Part shown: positions 23,129 to 31,673 of the stretch, piece by piece
How the letters are laid out: every line of letters starts with the position of its first letter
Position numbering within the stretch: position 1 is the first letter of the stretch
Source: Candidatus Nanopelagicales bacterium
GTDB taxonomy: Bacteria > Actinomycetota > Actinomycetes > S36-B12 > CAIYMF01
Direction: 5' to 3'
Length of the DNA: 64,000 bases
Assembly (NCBI GenBank): GCA_017848795.1
Contig: JAFIHG010000001.1
Span: 62,001-126,000, forward strand
Program-made: the position numbers and the translations under genes
The notes under the pieces: generated by a model
Told to the model about the DNA's origin: nothing
Databases searched by the model: none
Seen by the model: only the letters and a program-made list of their open reading frames with translations

Positions 23129-23421
23129 GGCACGTCCCCCGACGCATACGGACCGATGACGCGCCTCGTGTGGTTTCACGAGGCCCCCCGGCATCACGAC
23201 TCAATGTAGTTGTGACGGCTCGCTGCCGCAGCGGTTCGGCGACCGCCGGCCGCGCCACTGCATCAACACCCGATGACACAGTGTCGGAGATCCACTGCGC
23301 TCTGTGTTCCGGCATCGCGGAAAAGGTATGGAATCAGTCAACTTTGTTGCTGGGGAGTGACTCGCTCGGCGATTGGTCCTCACCATGCAAGGACCGACAG
23401 CTAGCGGAAGGAAGTCTCTCG

Positions 23422-24696
23422 ATGCGTCGAACGCAGGTACGTACGGTCGCGGCCACAGCAGGCGGCGTGATGGTCCTGGGCGGGCTGATAGCGGTGCCGC
23501 CGGCCCTCGCAGGTACGCCACCGAGTCCACCCCCGGCGCCGACGCCAGGGCCCACGTACCAGGTCGTCGCGAAAGGTCTGAACAACCCACGCCACCTGAC
23601 CTTCGATCGGCATGGCGCGCTGCTGGTCGCCGAGGCCGGCACCGGCGGCGCCGGGCCGTGCATCATCAGCTCCGAGGGCGGGCAGGTCTGCTACGGCCCC
23701 ACCGGCTCGATCACCGCGATCACGCGTCGCCGTCACACCTGGCGCCAGCACCGGGTCGTGCGCGGGCTGCCCTCGCTCGCCGGTCAGGTCGACGACCCGG
23801 GCAACGCTCTGGTGAAGGGCGGCAGCGCAACCGGCCCGAGCGATCTCAGCACCGCATGGGGCCGACGCGTCGTGGTCAGCATGGGACTGGGTGCAGACCC
23901 CGCCGTTCGCGGCAGGGGCAAGGCCACGCGCAGCGCGACGTCCAAGCAGCCCGCGACGCTGCCGCGCGGCTTCGGCACACTGCTCACCGGCGACCTCGGC
24001 GGGCGGTGCTGGACCGGCCGCCACGACCGGCACTGGCGCGGGCACCACCGCGGCTGGAACCGCTGGCGGGTGCTGGCCGACATCGCCGGCCACGAGGCGC
24101 GTACCAACCCGGTCGACGGCCCGGACAGCAACCCGTCCTCGGTGTACCGGCTCGGCTCGCGTTACCTCGTGGCGGACGCGGGCGGCAACACCGTCGTACT
24201 CGCGGACCGGCGCGGTCACGTCCGGACCGTCGCGACGTTCCCCGACACGATGGTGCAGGTGCCGGGCAAGCCTGCCGGCACGCTCATGCCGATGCAGGCG
24301 GTACCGACAGCGGCGGTACCGGGCCCGCATCATGCGCTCTACGTCAGCCAGCTCACCGGGTTCCCGTTCCCGCCAGGCGGGGCGAGCATCTTCCGGGTGC
24401 GGCCCGGACACGCCCCGACACCGTATGCGACCGGGCTGACCAACGTCACGGACCTCGCGTTCGCCCCGGACGGCTCGCTCTACGCGGTCGAGATCGCGAG
24501 TGCCGGGCTCGCCTCCGGCGGCCCGCCGATCGGCGCGCTCGTACGGATCCCGCGCGGCGGTGGTACGCCGCAGGTCGTGGCCGGCGGGCTGTTCGCCCCG
24601 TACGGCGTCGCGCTGCACGGTCACGACGCCTTCGTCACCACCGGAAGCGTGCTGCCCGGGGGCGGCCAGGTCGTGCGGATCCCGCTGTCCCACTGA
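23422..24696 (+). CDS. Secreted ScyD/ScyE-like beta-propeller protein
   Basis: 424-residue exported protein. A basic N-terminus and hydrophobic stretch (VAATAGGVMVLGGLIAVPPA) end at ALA-G, a signal peptidase I site near residue 31, followed by a Pro-rich spacer. The mature part has repeated NHL/propeller-like strands (GLNNPRHLTFDRHGALLVAE, GLTNVTDLAFAPDGSLYAVE, GLFAPYGVALHGHDAF). This is the ScyD/ScyE family pattern. Enzymatic role unknown. GGAAGG lies before the ATG, and a strong terminator follows. Confidence 0.85.
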   Translation: MRRTQVRTVAATAGGVMVLGGLIAVPPALAGTPPSPPPAPTPGPTYQVVAKGLNNPRHLTFDRHGALLVAEAGTGGAGPCIISSEGGQVCYGPTGSITAITRRRHTWRQHRVVRGLPSLAGQVDDPGNALVKGGSATGPSDLSTAWGRRVVVSMGLGADPAVRGRGKATRSATSKQPATLPRGFGTLLTGDLGGRCWTGRHDRHWRGHHRGWNRWRVLADIAGHEARTNPVDGPDSNPSSVYRLGSRYLVADAGGNTVVLADRRGHVRTVATFPDTMVQVPGKPAGTLMPMQAVPTAAVPGPHHALYVSQLTGFPFPPGGASIFRVRPGHAPTPYATGLTNVTDLAFAPDGSLYAVEIASAGLASGGPPIGALVRIPRGGGTPQVVAGGLFAPYGVALHGHDAFVTTGSVLPGGGQVVRIPLSH

Positions 24697-24715
24697 GGAT
24701 CCGCTGGGGGGGAGG

Positions 24716-24752
24716 GCGCTCCGGACCGGCCCCGTCGGCCGGTCCGGAGCGC
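24716..24752 (+). terminator. Rho-independent-type terminator
   Basis: A perfect 16-bp GC-rich stem (24716-24731 with 24737-24752) has a 5-nt loop and is followed by TTTCG. It starts 19 nt after the stop of the secreted protein gene and may also serve the convergent TPR gene. Confidence 0.85.
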
Positions 24753-24795
24753 TTTCGTGGTCGGGGAAACGACCGCGCGCTCCGGTGCTGCGCGA

Positions 24796-25452
24796 TCAGA
24801 AGAGGTCGATCGTCGTGTGCTCTGCAGAGTTGCTGATCACTGCACGCGGCGTGTCGCGGCGCTCGTCGGCTGCGGCGGAGCGCGCCAACGACTCCCGGAT
24901 CATCGCGGCCGCGATCTCGTCGTCACGGTCCGGCGGAAAGCCGAGCGACTCCCGCACCCGCAGCCGGCTGATCAGCAGCAGCGCGTACGACGTGTGGTCA
25001 CGGGTCCGTTCGGCGAGCAGCAGTCCGCGGGTGAACCAGCGGTGCGCGCGGTCCAGCTCGCCGGCCTCCTCCCACACCTCCCCGACGTACGCGTAGGTGA
25101 CGGCGTGCTCTGGTCGACTGCGTCGCAGCTGCTCCGAGACGTCCTGTGCCTCGGCGATCCGGCCCAGGTCCACGAGCGCCCGCACCACGAACCCGCGGGC
25201 GTCCGGGTGCGTACGCTCCGGACGGTCCGCTGCCGCCTGGAACGCGTCGAGTGCGCCGGCGTGGTCGTCGCCGAGCGCGAGTTGCTCCCCCGCACCGACC
25301 AGCAGGTCCGCCGGTGAGAGCTCGTCCTCGTCCGGCGGCTCCTCGGCAGCCCAGGCCAGCAACCGCGCTGCGAGCTCCTGGTGTCTGGCTCCTCCGGCGG
25401 ACGCCCACATCACGAGCTCGTCGAGGTCATCATGGGTCAGTGGCTTGCGCAC
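24796..25452 (-). CDS. TPR-like helical repeat protein
   Basis: 218-residue acidic protein with tetratricopeptide-type helices: AGALDAFQAAADRPERTHPD, ARGFVVRALVDLGRIAEAQD and AVTYAYVGEVWEEAGELDRA (about residues 64-140). TPR proteins usually mediate protein contacts; no partner is evident. It lies 9 nt after the N-acetyltransferase stop, so the two are probably one transcript. Confidence 0.75.
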   Translation of the reverse strand: MRKPLTHDDLDELVMWASAGGARHQELAARLLAWAAEEPPDEDELSPADLLVGAGEQLALGDDHAGALDAFQAAADRPERTHPDARGFVVRALVDLGRIAEAQDVSEQLRRSRPEHAVTYAYVGEVWEEAGELDRAHRWFTRGLLLAERTRDHTSYALLLISRLRVRESLGFPPDRDDEIAAAMIRESLARSAAADERRDTPRAVISNSAEHTTIDLF

Positions 25453-25461
25453 CCGGCAAGG

Positions 25462-26214
25462 TTAGACGGGTGCCCCTGTCGCTGGCTCCTGCCAGGTGGC
25501 ATCGGGCGGAAGCACGATGCCGAACCGCGTGGCCAGCACCTCCCGCTCCTCCTCCGCAGTGAGGGTCCGGTCGGGCCGGCCGGTCTCGCGCAACACGCCG
25601 TTGGTGAGCGCGATCCGTCCGGCGGGCACGGCGAGCCATGCCAGGCGCCGGGCGCGGAAGTGCGAATCGGGGGCCTGCTCGTGGTGGCGGCACCGCGGGG
25701 CGAAGTCGGAGAGCCGGCGCGGGGTCGGCGCGAACGACCAGTCGCGCTCCCATCCGGTCGCGGTCCGCTGGTACGTCGTCCAGGTCGTCCCGTCGGTCTC
25801 GACCCGCACCTCGCCATGCTCACCCGGACGCAGCGGTACCGGCCGCGGCCAGTACCGGCCCTGGCCGACGTCGGCGATCGTGATGCCGACCGCAGCCCCT
25901 ACGAGCAGGCGGAGGTGCTCGAACTCGGGGCCGGGACGGCCGTCGTCGCCACGCTCGAAGGCCGACGCGTACGTGACGCGGTACCCGAGCTCGCGCAGCA
26001 GCTGTCCGAACAACCCGTTGAGTTCGTAGCAGAACCCGCCGCGGCGGCGGCGCACGACCTTGTCGAACAGGTCGTCGAGGTCGAGCGAGAGGGCAACGCC
26101 GAGGTGGATGTCGTAGTCCTCGAACGGCACGGTCGCCAGGTGCGCCGCCTGCAGTGCCGCAAGGTCGGCACCAGGATCCGCGCCGATCCGCGCGAGGTAC
26201 GCCTCCGTGTCCAC
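25462..26214 (-). CDS. Arylamine N-acetyltransferase family protein
   Basis: 250-residue NAT-fold enzyme that moves an acyl group from acyl-CoA to an arylamine or hydroxyl. The triad is visible as Cys62 (RGGFCYELN), His100 (FEHLRLLV) and Asp115 (IADVG). The VPFEDYDIHLG segment near residue 30 is also typical. GTG at 26214 gives normal length; the longer open frame to 26460 looks non-coding. Relatives also include amide synthases of natural-product clusters, but no such cluster is present. Confidence 0.88.
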   Translation of the reverse strand: MDTEAYLARIGADPGADLAALQAAHLATVPFEDYDIHLGVALSLDLDDLFDKVVRRRRGGFCYELNGLFGQLLRELGYRVTYASAFERGDDGRPGPEFEHLRLLVGAAVGITIADVGQGRYWPRPVPLRPGEHGEVRVETDGTTWTTYQRTATGWERDWSFAPTPRRLSDFAPRCRHHEQAPDSHFRARRLAWLAVPAGRIALTNGVLRETGRPDRTLTAEEEREVLATRFGIVLPPDATWQEPATGAPV

Positions 26215-26341
26215 GCCGACAGCCTGACCCGGGCGCCTGCGACGGGCAAGATCAGGAAAGGAACCGACGCCCGGGCCGTGAGTAGGTCCGCTGGCTGTTC
26301 TGGGCGCGGACCACGGTGTCGTACGCCGATCCGCGGTCGGC

Positions 26342-26851
26342 TCAGTTCGGCTCGGGCGCGAGCGCCAGCCGGGCCGTCGCGGCCAGCCCGGGATCGGCGT
26401 CCGATACGTCCACTCGCCAGACGCCCGAACGGAGCCGACCACCGAGCAGGCCGAGCGCATCCAGCGTCGGGTTCCTGACGGGGATGCTGTCGATCACCAT
26501 TGCGCCCTGCAGCCGCCAGCCGAGGGAGAGCAGCAGGATCCGGATCTCGTCGTCCCAGTCCTGCCGAGGAGCGCCGGTGGCGGCGACGGCGAGGGTCATC
26601 CATCCCGCCTGCCGGTCGAAGTCGGTACGCCCCAGCGGAAGCCGGGTTGCGACATGGCGCAACAGCTCCAATGGCCGGGCCCGGTTCCGCCGAGCGACCC
26701 CAGTCGGAGCAAGGACGCCCTTGCGCACGCTGACCAGACCGAGCGCCCGCGCGGTCTCGCGCAGCTGCGCACCGGCCTCGCGGCCACATTGGCGTGGTTC
26801 CGTTCCGTGCCGCGATGACCAGCTCTCGTTGATCAAGGAGAAGGTGCCCAC
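26342..26851 (-). pseudogene. Remnant resembling the C-terminus of a plasmid pRiA4b ORF-3-like protein
   Basis: The frame contains ARALGLVSVRKGVLAPTGVA, then LLRHVATRLPLGRTDFDRQAG and IRILLLSLGWR. This pattern recalls the helical C-terminal part of pRiA4b ORF-3-like proteins (from memory). The expected N-terminal domain is missing. The 5' end reads out of the palindrome at 26827-26900, so no proper start is apparent. Most likely a truncated remnant; a short expressed protein cannot be excluded. Confidence 0.45.
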
Positions 26852-26900
26852 TTCGATCTTGGTTCGGTGATCGAAAACGTCACCTTCTCCTTGATCAACG
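26827..26900. repeat. 20-bp perfect inverted repeat with nested hairpin
   Basis: Arms 26827-26846 and 26881-26900 (CGTTGATCAAGGAGAAGGTG and its complement) are exact. Inside, TTCGATC (26852-26858) pairs with GATCGAA (26869-26875). The outer arms are identical to the inner part of the element at 12521-12600, 14 kb away. It sits downstream of the Rieske oxygenase gene. Confidence 0.9.
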
Positions 26901-26947
26901 CTGGGGGCTGGCGATCGGCGGCTGCGGTCGGCGCGGAGGACGCAGGG

Positions 26948-28087
26948 TCAGCCGTCGCGGTAGCGGCGGGCCACCAGGGAGACGAAGTGCTGCACGCCGT
27001 CCTCGTCGGGGTGCAGCGGGCCGGGCGTCCACTGTTCGGAGCGCATGCCGCGCTGCACCGACTCGCAGGCCGCCCAGTCCTGGCGGTTGGTGGTGTCCCA
27101 GAAGTCGACCGTCTGCGACGGATCGAATCCGGGCGCCTCGATCGCCGCGGTCGGGAACAGCCACGAGCACCTTACGCGCGTGCGGTCCGGTGCGATCGGA
27201 CTGAGCACGTGGGTCATCACATAGTCCGGATGCAGACTGATGAGCAGGTTCGGGAAGACCACCAGGTACATCACAGTGCGCTGCTCGTGCTCGTCGAGCG
27301 TCTCGATCACGACGCTGGCGCTGCTGCCGTCCAGCGACATGGTCTTGGCGTTCGGGCGCAGGTCCATCCAGCCGCCCACCCAGTCGCCGTCACGCTCGGT
27401 GAGGTTCTCGCCGCTCTCCGGCGGGCTGACCCGGCACAACTCGGGATGGATCATCGAGCAGTGGTAGCACTCCTGGTAGTTCTCGACGATCGTCTTCCAG
27501 TTCGCCTCGATGTCGTACTCATGCGTCTCGTGCACCCGCAGCTTGTCCGCCCCGTACGGCGCGACGATCTGCTCGGCGTTCCCCACGTGCGCGGCGAAGT
27601 CCTTGGAGGCCGTCCCGCCGGGCGCCACGAACACCCAGCCGTGCCACTCGTGCAGCGGCAGCTCGTACAAGCCCAACCGGGACTTGTCGAACGACTCGAC
27701 GTCGCGGAAGCCGGGTGCGTTGCGCAAGCCGCCCGAGAGCTCGTACGACCAGGCGTGGTACGGGCAGACGATGCTGTGCTTGGTCGCGGTCTGACCGCAC
27801 GCCAGCAACTCGTGGCCGCGGTGCCGGCACGCGTTGACGAACCCCCGCAGCGTCCCGTCCTCGGCGCGCATCAGCAGTACGCCGTGCCCGCCCGTCTCGA
27901 GGGCGCGCTGCGACCCGCTCTCAGGGATGTCCTCGCTGCGCCCGACGCAGACCCAGTCGCTGAAGAAGTTCTTTCGTTCCCAGTCCAGAATGGCGGGATC
28001 GGTGTAGGCGGCGCGCGGCAGCACGGTGCTGTCCGTCGGGGCCAGGGCGGTGGTGAGCAGTTCCGGGGCGATCGGTGCCGGGGTCAT
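26948..28087 (-). CDS. Rieske [2Fe-2S] non-heme iron oxygenase, betaine/choline-demethylase type
   Basis: 379-residue oxygenase alpha subunit. Rieske ligands are Cys87-x-His89 and Cys108-x2-His111; mononuclear iron ligands are His209 and His214 (ECYHCSMIHPEL), with a late Asp near residue 325. Length and the ENYQECYHC motif fit Rieske enzymes acting on quaternary or N-methylated amines (glycine betaine, carnitine, stachydrine, choline) more than aromatic dioxygenases. A reductase partner gene is not in the immediate neighbourhood. It follows the ABC permease genes and has its own operator at 28098. Confidence 0.88.
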   Translation of the reverse strand: MTPAPIAPELLTTALAPTDSTVLPRAAYTDPAILDWERKNFFSDWVCVGRSEDIPESGSQRALETGGHGVLLMRAEDGTLRGFVNACRHRGHELLACGQTATKHSIVCPYHAWSYELSGGLRNAPGFRDVESFDKSRLGLYELPLHEWHGWVFVAPGGTASKDFAAHVGNAEQIVAPYGADKLRVHETHEYDIEANWKTIVENYQECYHCSMIHPELCRVSPPESGENLTERDGDWVGGWMDLRPNAKTMSLDGSSASVVIETLDEHEQRTVMYLVVFPNLLISLHPDYVMTHVLSPIAPDRTRVRCSWLFPTAAIEAPGFDPSQTVDFWDTTNRQDWAACESVQRGMRSEQWTPGPLHPDEDGVQHFVSLVARRYRDG

Positions 28088-28097
28088 CCGTTCCTCC

Positions 28098-28116
28098 TGA
28101 CTGAACAGACAGTTAG
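28098..28116. promoter_or_regulatory. Putative TetR operator before the Rieske gene
   Basis: TGACTGAACAGACAGTTAG lies 11 nt upstream of the ATG. The left arm TGACTGA is exact; the right arm ACAGTTA keeps 5 of 7 bases of TCAGTCA, with a 4-nt spacer. Confidence 0.65.
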
Positions 28117-28141
28117 CGTACGAGCAGCGAGCTCGCCCTGT

Positions 28142-29017
28142 CTAGAGCTCGCCGGCGAAGGTGCCGATGTCGGTGGCCCCGCCCTCTCCCTTGGAGAACC
28201 GGCGGTAGATCAGGAACCCGATCGCGACCGCGAGCAGCGCGGCGACCAGCAGCAGGGTGGCGAGGGCGTTCAGCGCCGGCGTCGGAGCGGCGCGGGCGGT
28301 GTTGTAGATCTTGATCGAGACCGTCTCGGTGTCGGCGCCGGCCGACAGGTACCGCACGATCACGAAGTTGTCGATCACGTCGGCGAACACCAGCACCGTG
28401 CTGGCGAGGATCGCCGGCTTGAGCAACGGGAACAGCACCCGGCGTACGGCGCCGAACGAGGACGCGCCCAGGTCGACGGCGGCCTCCTCGTACTGCTTGC
28501 CGATCGTGAGCAACCGGGCCCGCACGATGACGACCGGGTACGAGAGCTGGAAGGTGATCAGCCCGGCCACTTGCCCCGGCGTGCCCTGTTGCAGCGGGGT
28601 CGTGACCTGCGTGACCAGGAAGAACAGGGCCACCGCGAGCAGCATCTCGGGCAGCACGAACGAGAGCAGCATGGTGAAGTTGGCGCCGGACGGCAGCCGG
28701 CCGCGCCACCGGTCGATGCCGAGCGCGAACGCCACGCCGAGCGGGATCGTGATCGCGGTCGCGAGCAGCCCCAGCCAGAGGGTGTGGATCAGCGCGGTGT
28801 GCATCGACGGGTCCGCCCACACCGAGGACTCCGGGTCGCCCCAGTACCAGCGGAACGAGAAGCCCTGCCAGGTCGTACGCGAGCGGCCGTCGTTGAACGA
28901 GAAGGCGACGGCGATCAGCACCGGTACGAGCGACCAGAGCAGATAGCCGATCGTGATGATCCAGAGGAACCGCGGCGCCCGCCACGGGTTGTTCCACCAG
29001 CGCACCAGCCAGCCCAT
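28142..29017 (-). CDS. Polyamine-type ABC transporter permease (PotC-like)
   Basis: 291-residue inner-membrane permease with six hydrophobic segments. The EAA loop that docks to the ATPase is EEAAVDLGASSFGAVRRVLF. It pairs with the PotB-like permease, whose stop overlaps this ATG (ATGA). The family imports spermidine, putrescine or related amines. ATG at 29017 is fixed by the overlap. Confidence 0.9.
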   Translation of the reverse strand: MGWLVRWWNNPWRAPRFLWIITIGYLLWSLVPVLIAVAFSFNDGRSRTTWQGFSFRWYWGDPESSVWADPSMHTALIHTLWLGLLATAITIPLGVAFALGIDRWRGRLPSGANFTMLLSFVLPEMLLAVALFFLVTQVTTPLQQGTPGQVAGLITFQLSYPVVIVRARLLTIGKQYEEAAVDLGASSFGAVRRVLFPLLKPAILASTVLVFADVIDNFVIVRYLSAGADTETVSIKIYNTARAAPTPALNALATLLLVAALLAVAIGFLIYRRFSKGEGGATDIGTFAGEL

Positions 29018-29928
29018 CAGGACTTGACCCCCTCGTCGCGGGTGGAGCGCACGTACCAGAGCATCGGCGCGAGTGAGACGACCAGCAGGATCAGGACCAG
29101 CGCGCCGGCCTGCCCGATCTGGCCCGGCTGGAACAGCGCATTGTTGATCAGGTTGCCGACCATCGAGGTGGACGGGTTGGCCGAGAGCAGGTCGTTGGTG
29201 AAGTAGTCCCCGAGCATCGGCAGGCAGGTCAGCAGGATCGCGGCGATCACCGCCGGCTTGCTGAGCGGGAACGTCACCCGCCGGAACGCCCCGAACCGGC
29301 CCGCGCCGAGGTCGCGCGCCGCCTCGATGCTGGACTGCGGGATCCGGTCGAGGCCGGCGAACAGCGGCAGGATCATGTACGGGACGTAGCCGTAGACCAG
29401 GCCCAGTACGACGGTGATCGCCTTGCCGTTGAGCCAGTCCACCTGCACGTCGAACAGCCCGCCGAGCGAGAGCCAGGCGTTCACCTGCCCGTCGGTCTGC
29501 AGCATGTTGACCCAGCCGAGCATCCGCATCATGTAGCTGATCCAGAACGGCGCGATCAGCAGGATCAGCAGCACGCCCTTCCAGCGCCCGGCCAAGCGGG
29601 CCGTGAAGTACGCGACGGGGTAGGCGATCAGCAGGCACAGCACGCTCGCCACGCCGACGTAGATCGCGGTGCGCACGAATGGGGGCCCGTAGAACCCGTC
29701 CGGGCCGATCAGGTGCGTGAACACGTACTGCATCTGCGCGCTGTTCCACTGCAGCGGGTCCCAGACCGGGATCGGGGTGAAGAAGATCGGGTCGGTCTGC
29801 CCGAAGACGATGGTGAGCACGACGTACAGCGGCAGCACGAACAGCAGCGCCAGCCACACGATCCCCGGCATCGCGAGCAGCGGCCACAGCAGTGCCGTCC
29901 GCCGGCGGCGCGGGGCGTACTTCAGCAT
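29017..29928 (-). CDS. Polyamine-type ABC transporter permease (PotB-like)
   Basis: 303-residue permease with the EAA loop IEAARDLGAGRFGAFRRVTF and six membrane segments. First gene of the two-permease operon; the ATPase gene is divergent and begins 101 nt away. The shared upstream region carries an operator site at 29983, so importer parts are likely co-regulated. Confidence 0.9.
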   Translation of the reverse strand: MLKYAPRRRRTALLWPLLAMPGIVWLALLFVLPLYVVLTIVFGQTDPIFFTPIPVWDPLQWNSAQMQYVFTHLIGPDGFYGPPFVRTAIYVGVASVLCLLIAYPVAYFTARLAGRWKGVLLILLIAPFWISYMMRMLGWVNMLQTDGQVNAWLSLGGLFDVQVDWLNGKAITVVLGLVYGYVPYMILPLFAGLDRIPQSSIEAARDLGAGRFGAFRRVTFPLSKPAVIAAILLTCLPMLGDYFTNDLLSANPSTSMVGNLINNALFQPGQIGQAGALVLILLVVSLAPMLWYVRSTRDEGVKS

Positions 29929-29982
29929 CGACCACGCTCCTTGTCGCCGAGGGTCTTGCCGGTCGCCCGATGCTTGCTTAGG

Positions 29983-29998
29983 CTGAACCGCCAGTCAA
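29983..29998. promoter_or_regulatory. Putative operator between divergent permease and ATPase genes
   Basis: CTGAACCGCCAGTCAA follows the CTGAAC-N4-AGTCAA form of the operator family and lies midway between the PotB-like start (29928) and PotA-like start (30029). Confidence 0.65.
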
Positions 29999-30028
29999 CC
30001 CCCCACGTGCCGGGCGAAGGAGTCGTAG

Positions 30029-31165
30029 GTGCCAGGTGGAGCGATCCGACTCTCCCGCCTCGAGAAGTCGTACGGCGACGCGCCAGCGGTCCGGGGGATC
30101 GACCTGGAGATCGCCGCCGGGGAGTTCTTCTCACTGCTGGGGCCCTCGGGCTGCGGAAAGACCACCACGCTGCGCATGATCGCCGGGTTCGAGCGGCCCG
30201 ACGCGGGCGAGATCCTGCTCGACGGCGTCGACCTCGTACCCGTAGCGCCGAACAAGCGACCAGTGAACACGGTCTTCCAGACGTACGCGCTCTTCCCGTT
30301 CCTGTCGGTACGGGAGAACGTCATGTTCGGGCTGCAATACCAGAAAGTCTCCAAGTCCGAGGCGCGCAAGCGGGCGGACGAGGCGCTCGCCCTGGTACGG
30401 ATGGACGCGTTCGCAGCACGCCGCCCCGCCCAGCTGTCGGGCGGCCAGCAGCAGCGTGTCGCGCTCGCCCGCGCGCTGGTGCTCAACCCGTCGGTGCTGC
30501 TGCTCGACGAGCCACTCGGCGCGCTGGACGCCAAGCTGCGCAAGGAGTTGCAGATCGAGCTGAAGTCGCTGCAGCAGCGCATCGGCATCACGTTCGTCTA
30601 CGTCACCCACGACCAGGAGGAAGCGCTGACGATGTCGGACCGCCTCGCCGTCATGGCGGACGGGCTGGTCGAGCAGGTCGGGGCGCCCGAGACCGTGTAC
30701 TCGGAACCAGCCAGCGCGTACGTCGCGGGGTTCCTCGGCTCGGCCAACGTCATCGACGTCGAGGTGCTCGCGAACGACGGCGCCGTCGCGACCTGCAAGC
30801 TCGGACCGCACGAGCTGCGGGTGCTCGGCACGCCGCCCCCCGGGCCGGCGAAGGTGGTCGTACGCCCGGAGCGCGTCCAGCTGGCCGCCGTCGGGCAGAG
30901 CGCGCCGAGCGGGTGCAGCGAGTTCACCGGCATCGTCGACCAGGCGGTGTTCCTCGGCCCGACCACCCATGTGATCGTGCGGCTGGCGGACGGGCAGACG
31001 CTGCTGGTCGCCGTGCCGAACTCGACAGGGGCCGCCGAACGGCACAAGCCCGGCGACGCCGTCTGCGCGTACGTCGCCCCGGACGCCTCCCGCGTCCTAC
31101 CCTCTGACACCCGGCCGGCGCCGCCCGCCGACGAGGAGGCGCTCGCCCTCAGCGCTGGGGAATGA
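30029..31165 (+). CDS. Polyamine-type ABC transporter ATPase (PotA-like)
   Basis: 378-residue ATPase. Walker A GPSGCGKTT (38-46), Q-loop VFQTYALFP, signature LSGGQQQR (136-143), Walker B VLLLDEP (156-162) and a C-terminal TOBE domain (~285-355) are all present. It powers the PotB/PotC-like permeases encoded divergently. GTG at 30029 with GAAGGAG upstream. The cupin gene starts 1 nt after its stop. Confidence 0.93.
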   Translation: MPGGAIRLSRLEKSYGDAPAVRGIDLEIAAGEFFSLLGPSGCGKTTTLRMIAGFERPDAGEILLDGVDLVPVAPNKRPVNTVFQTYALFPFLSVRENVMFGLQYQKVSKSEARKRADEALALVRMDAFAARRPAQLSGGQQQRVALARALVLNPSVLLLDEPLGALDAKLRKELQIELKSLQQRIGITFVYVTHDQEEALTMSDRLAVMADGLVEQVGAPETVYSEPASAYVAGFLGSANVIDVEVLANDGAVATCKLGPHELRVLGTPPPGPAKVVVRPERVQLAAVGQSAPSGCSEFTGIVDQAVFLGPTTHVIVRLADGQTLLVAVPNSTGAAERHKPGDAVCAYVAPDASRVLPSDTRPAPPADEEALALSAGE

Positions 31166-31166
31166 C

Positions 31167-31553
31167 GTGACGGCGCAACGTGACCCCGCACCGGTGGTGC
31201 ACCGTCGTACCGCCATGGAGGCCGACGCGCCCGGAGTGCTGTCCCGCCCGGTCGGGGCGGACGCGGACGGCGCCTGGCACGAGCCGATGGTCTCCGAGTG
31301 GGAGCTGCACGGTGCCGGGTGGGAGGACTGCCACCCGTACAGCGAACTCAACGTGGTCCTGGAGGGACGACTGCACGTGGAGTCCGGCGGGGTGGAGGTC
31401 GTGCTCGACCCGGGCGACGCGGTGGTCGTCGCCGCGGGGTCGACCGGCCGTTACTGGGCGCCCCGGCACGCCCGCATGCTCTCGGTGTACGGCCCGAACC
31501 CCGAGGGACGCCGGACGCGCTCCGAGCGGGGCTGGCTCGTAGAGCCGTCCTGA
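31167..31553 (+). CDS. Cupin-domain protein
   Basis: 128-residue single-domain cupin. The barrel motif 1 is WEDCHPYSELNVVLEGRLHV and motif 2 is DPGDAVVVAAGSTGRYWAP. Small cupins beside amine-catabolic genes often bind metal or the substrate, or act as non-catalytic sensors. It is translationally close to PotA (GTG 1 nt after its stop). No specific reaction can be assigned. Confidence 0.75.
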   Translation: MTAQRDPAPVVHRRTAMEADAPGVLSRPVGADADGAWHEPMVSEWELHGAGWEDCHPYSELNVVLEGRLHVESGGVEVVLDPGDAVVVAAGSTGRYWAPRHARMLSVYGPNPEGRRTRSERGWLVEPS

Positions 31554-31673
31554 CGCGGCGTACGACATCCGTATCCCGCGCCACTGCGGCAACGCGATCG
31601 TCCGGCTGCTCGCTGCGTGAAGACGCCGCGCTGGCGGCCGAAAGCTCATGATCGCGGCCGGCGAGCGGCGGCG

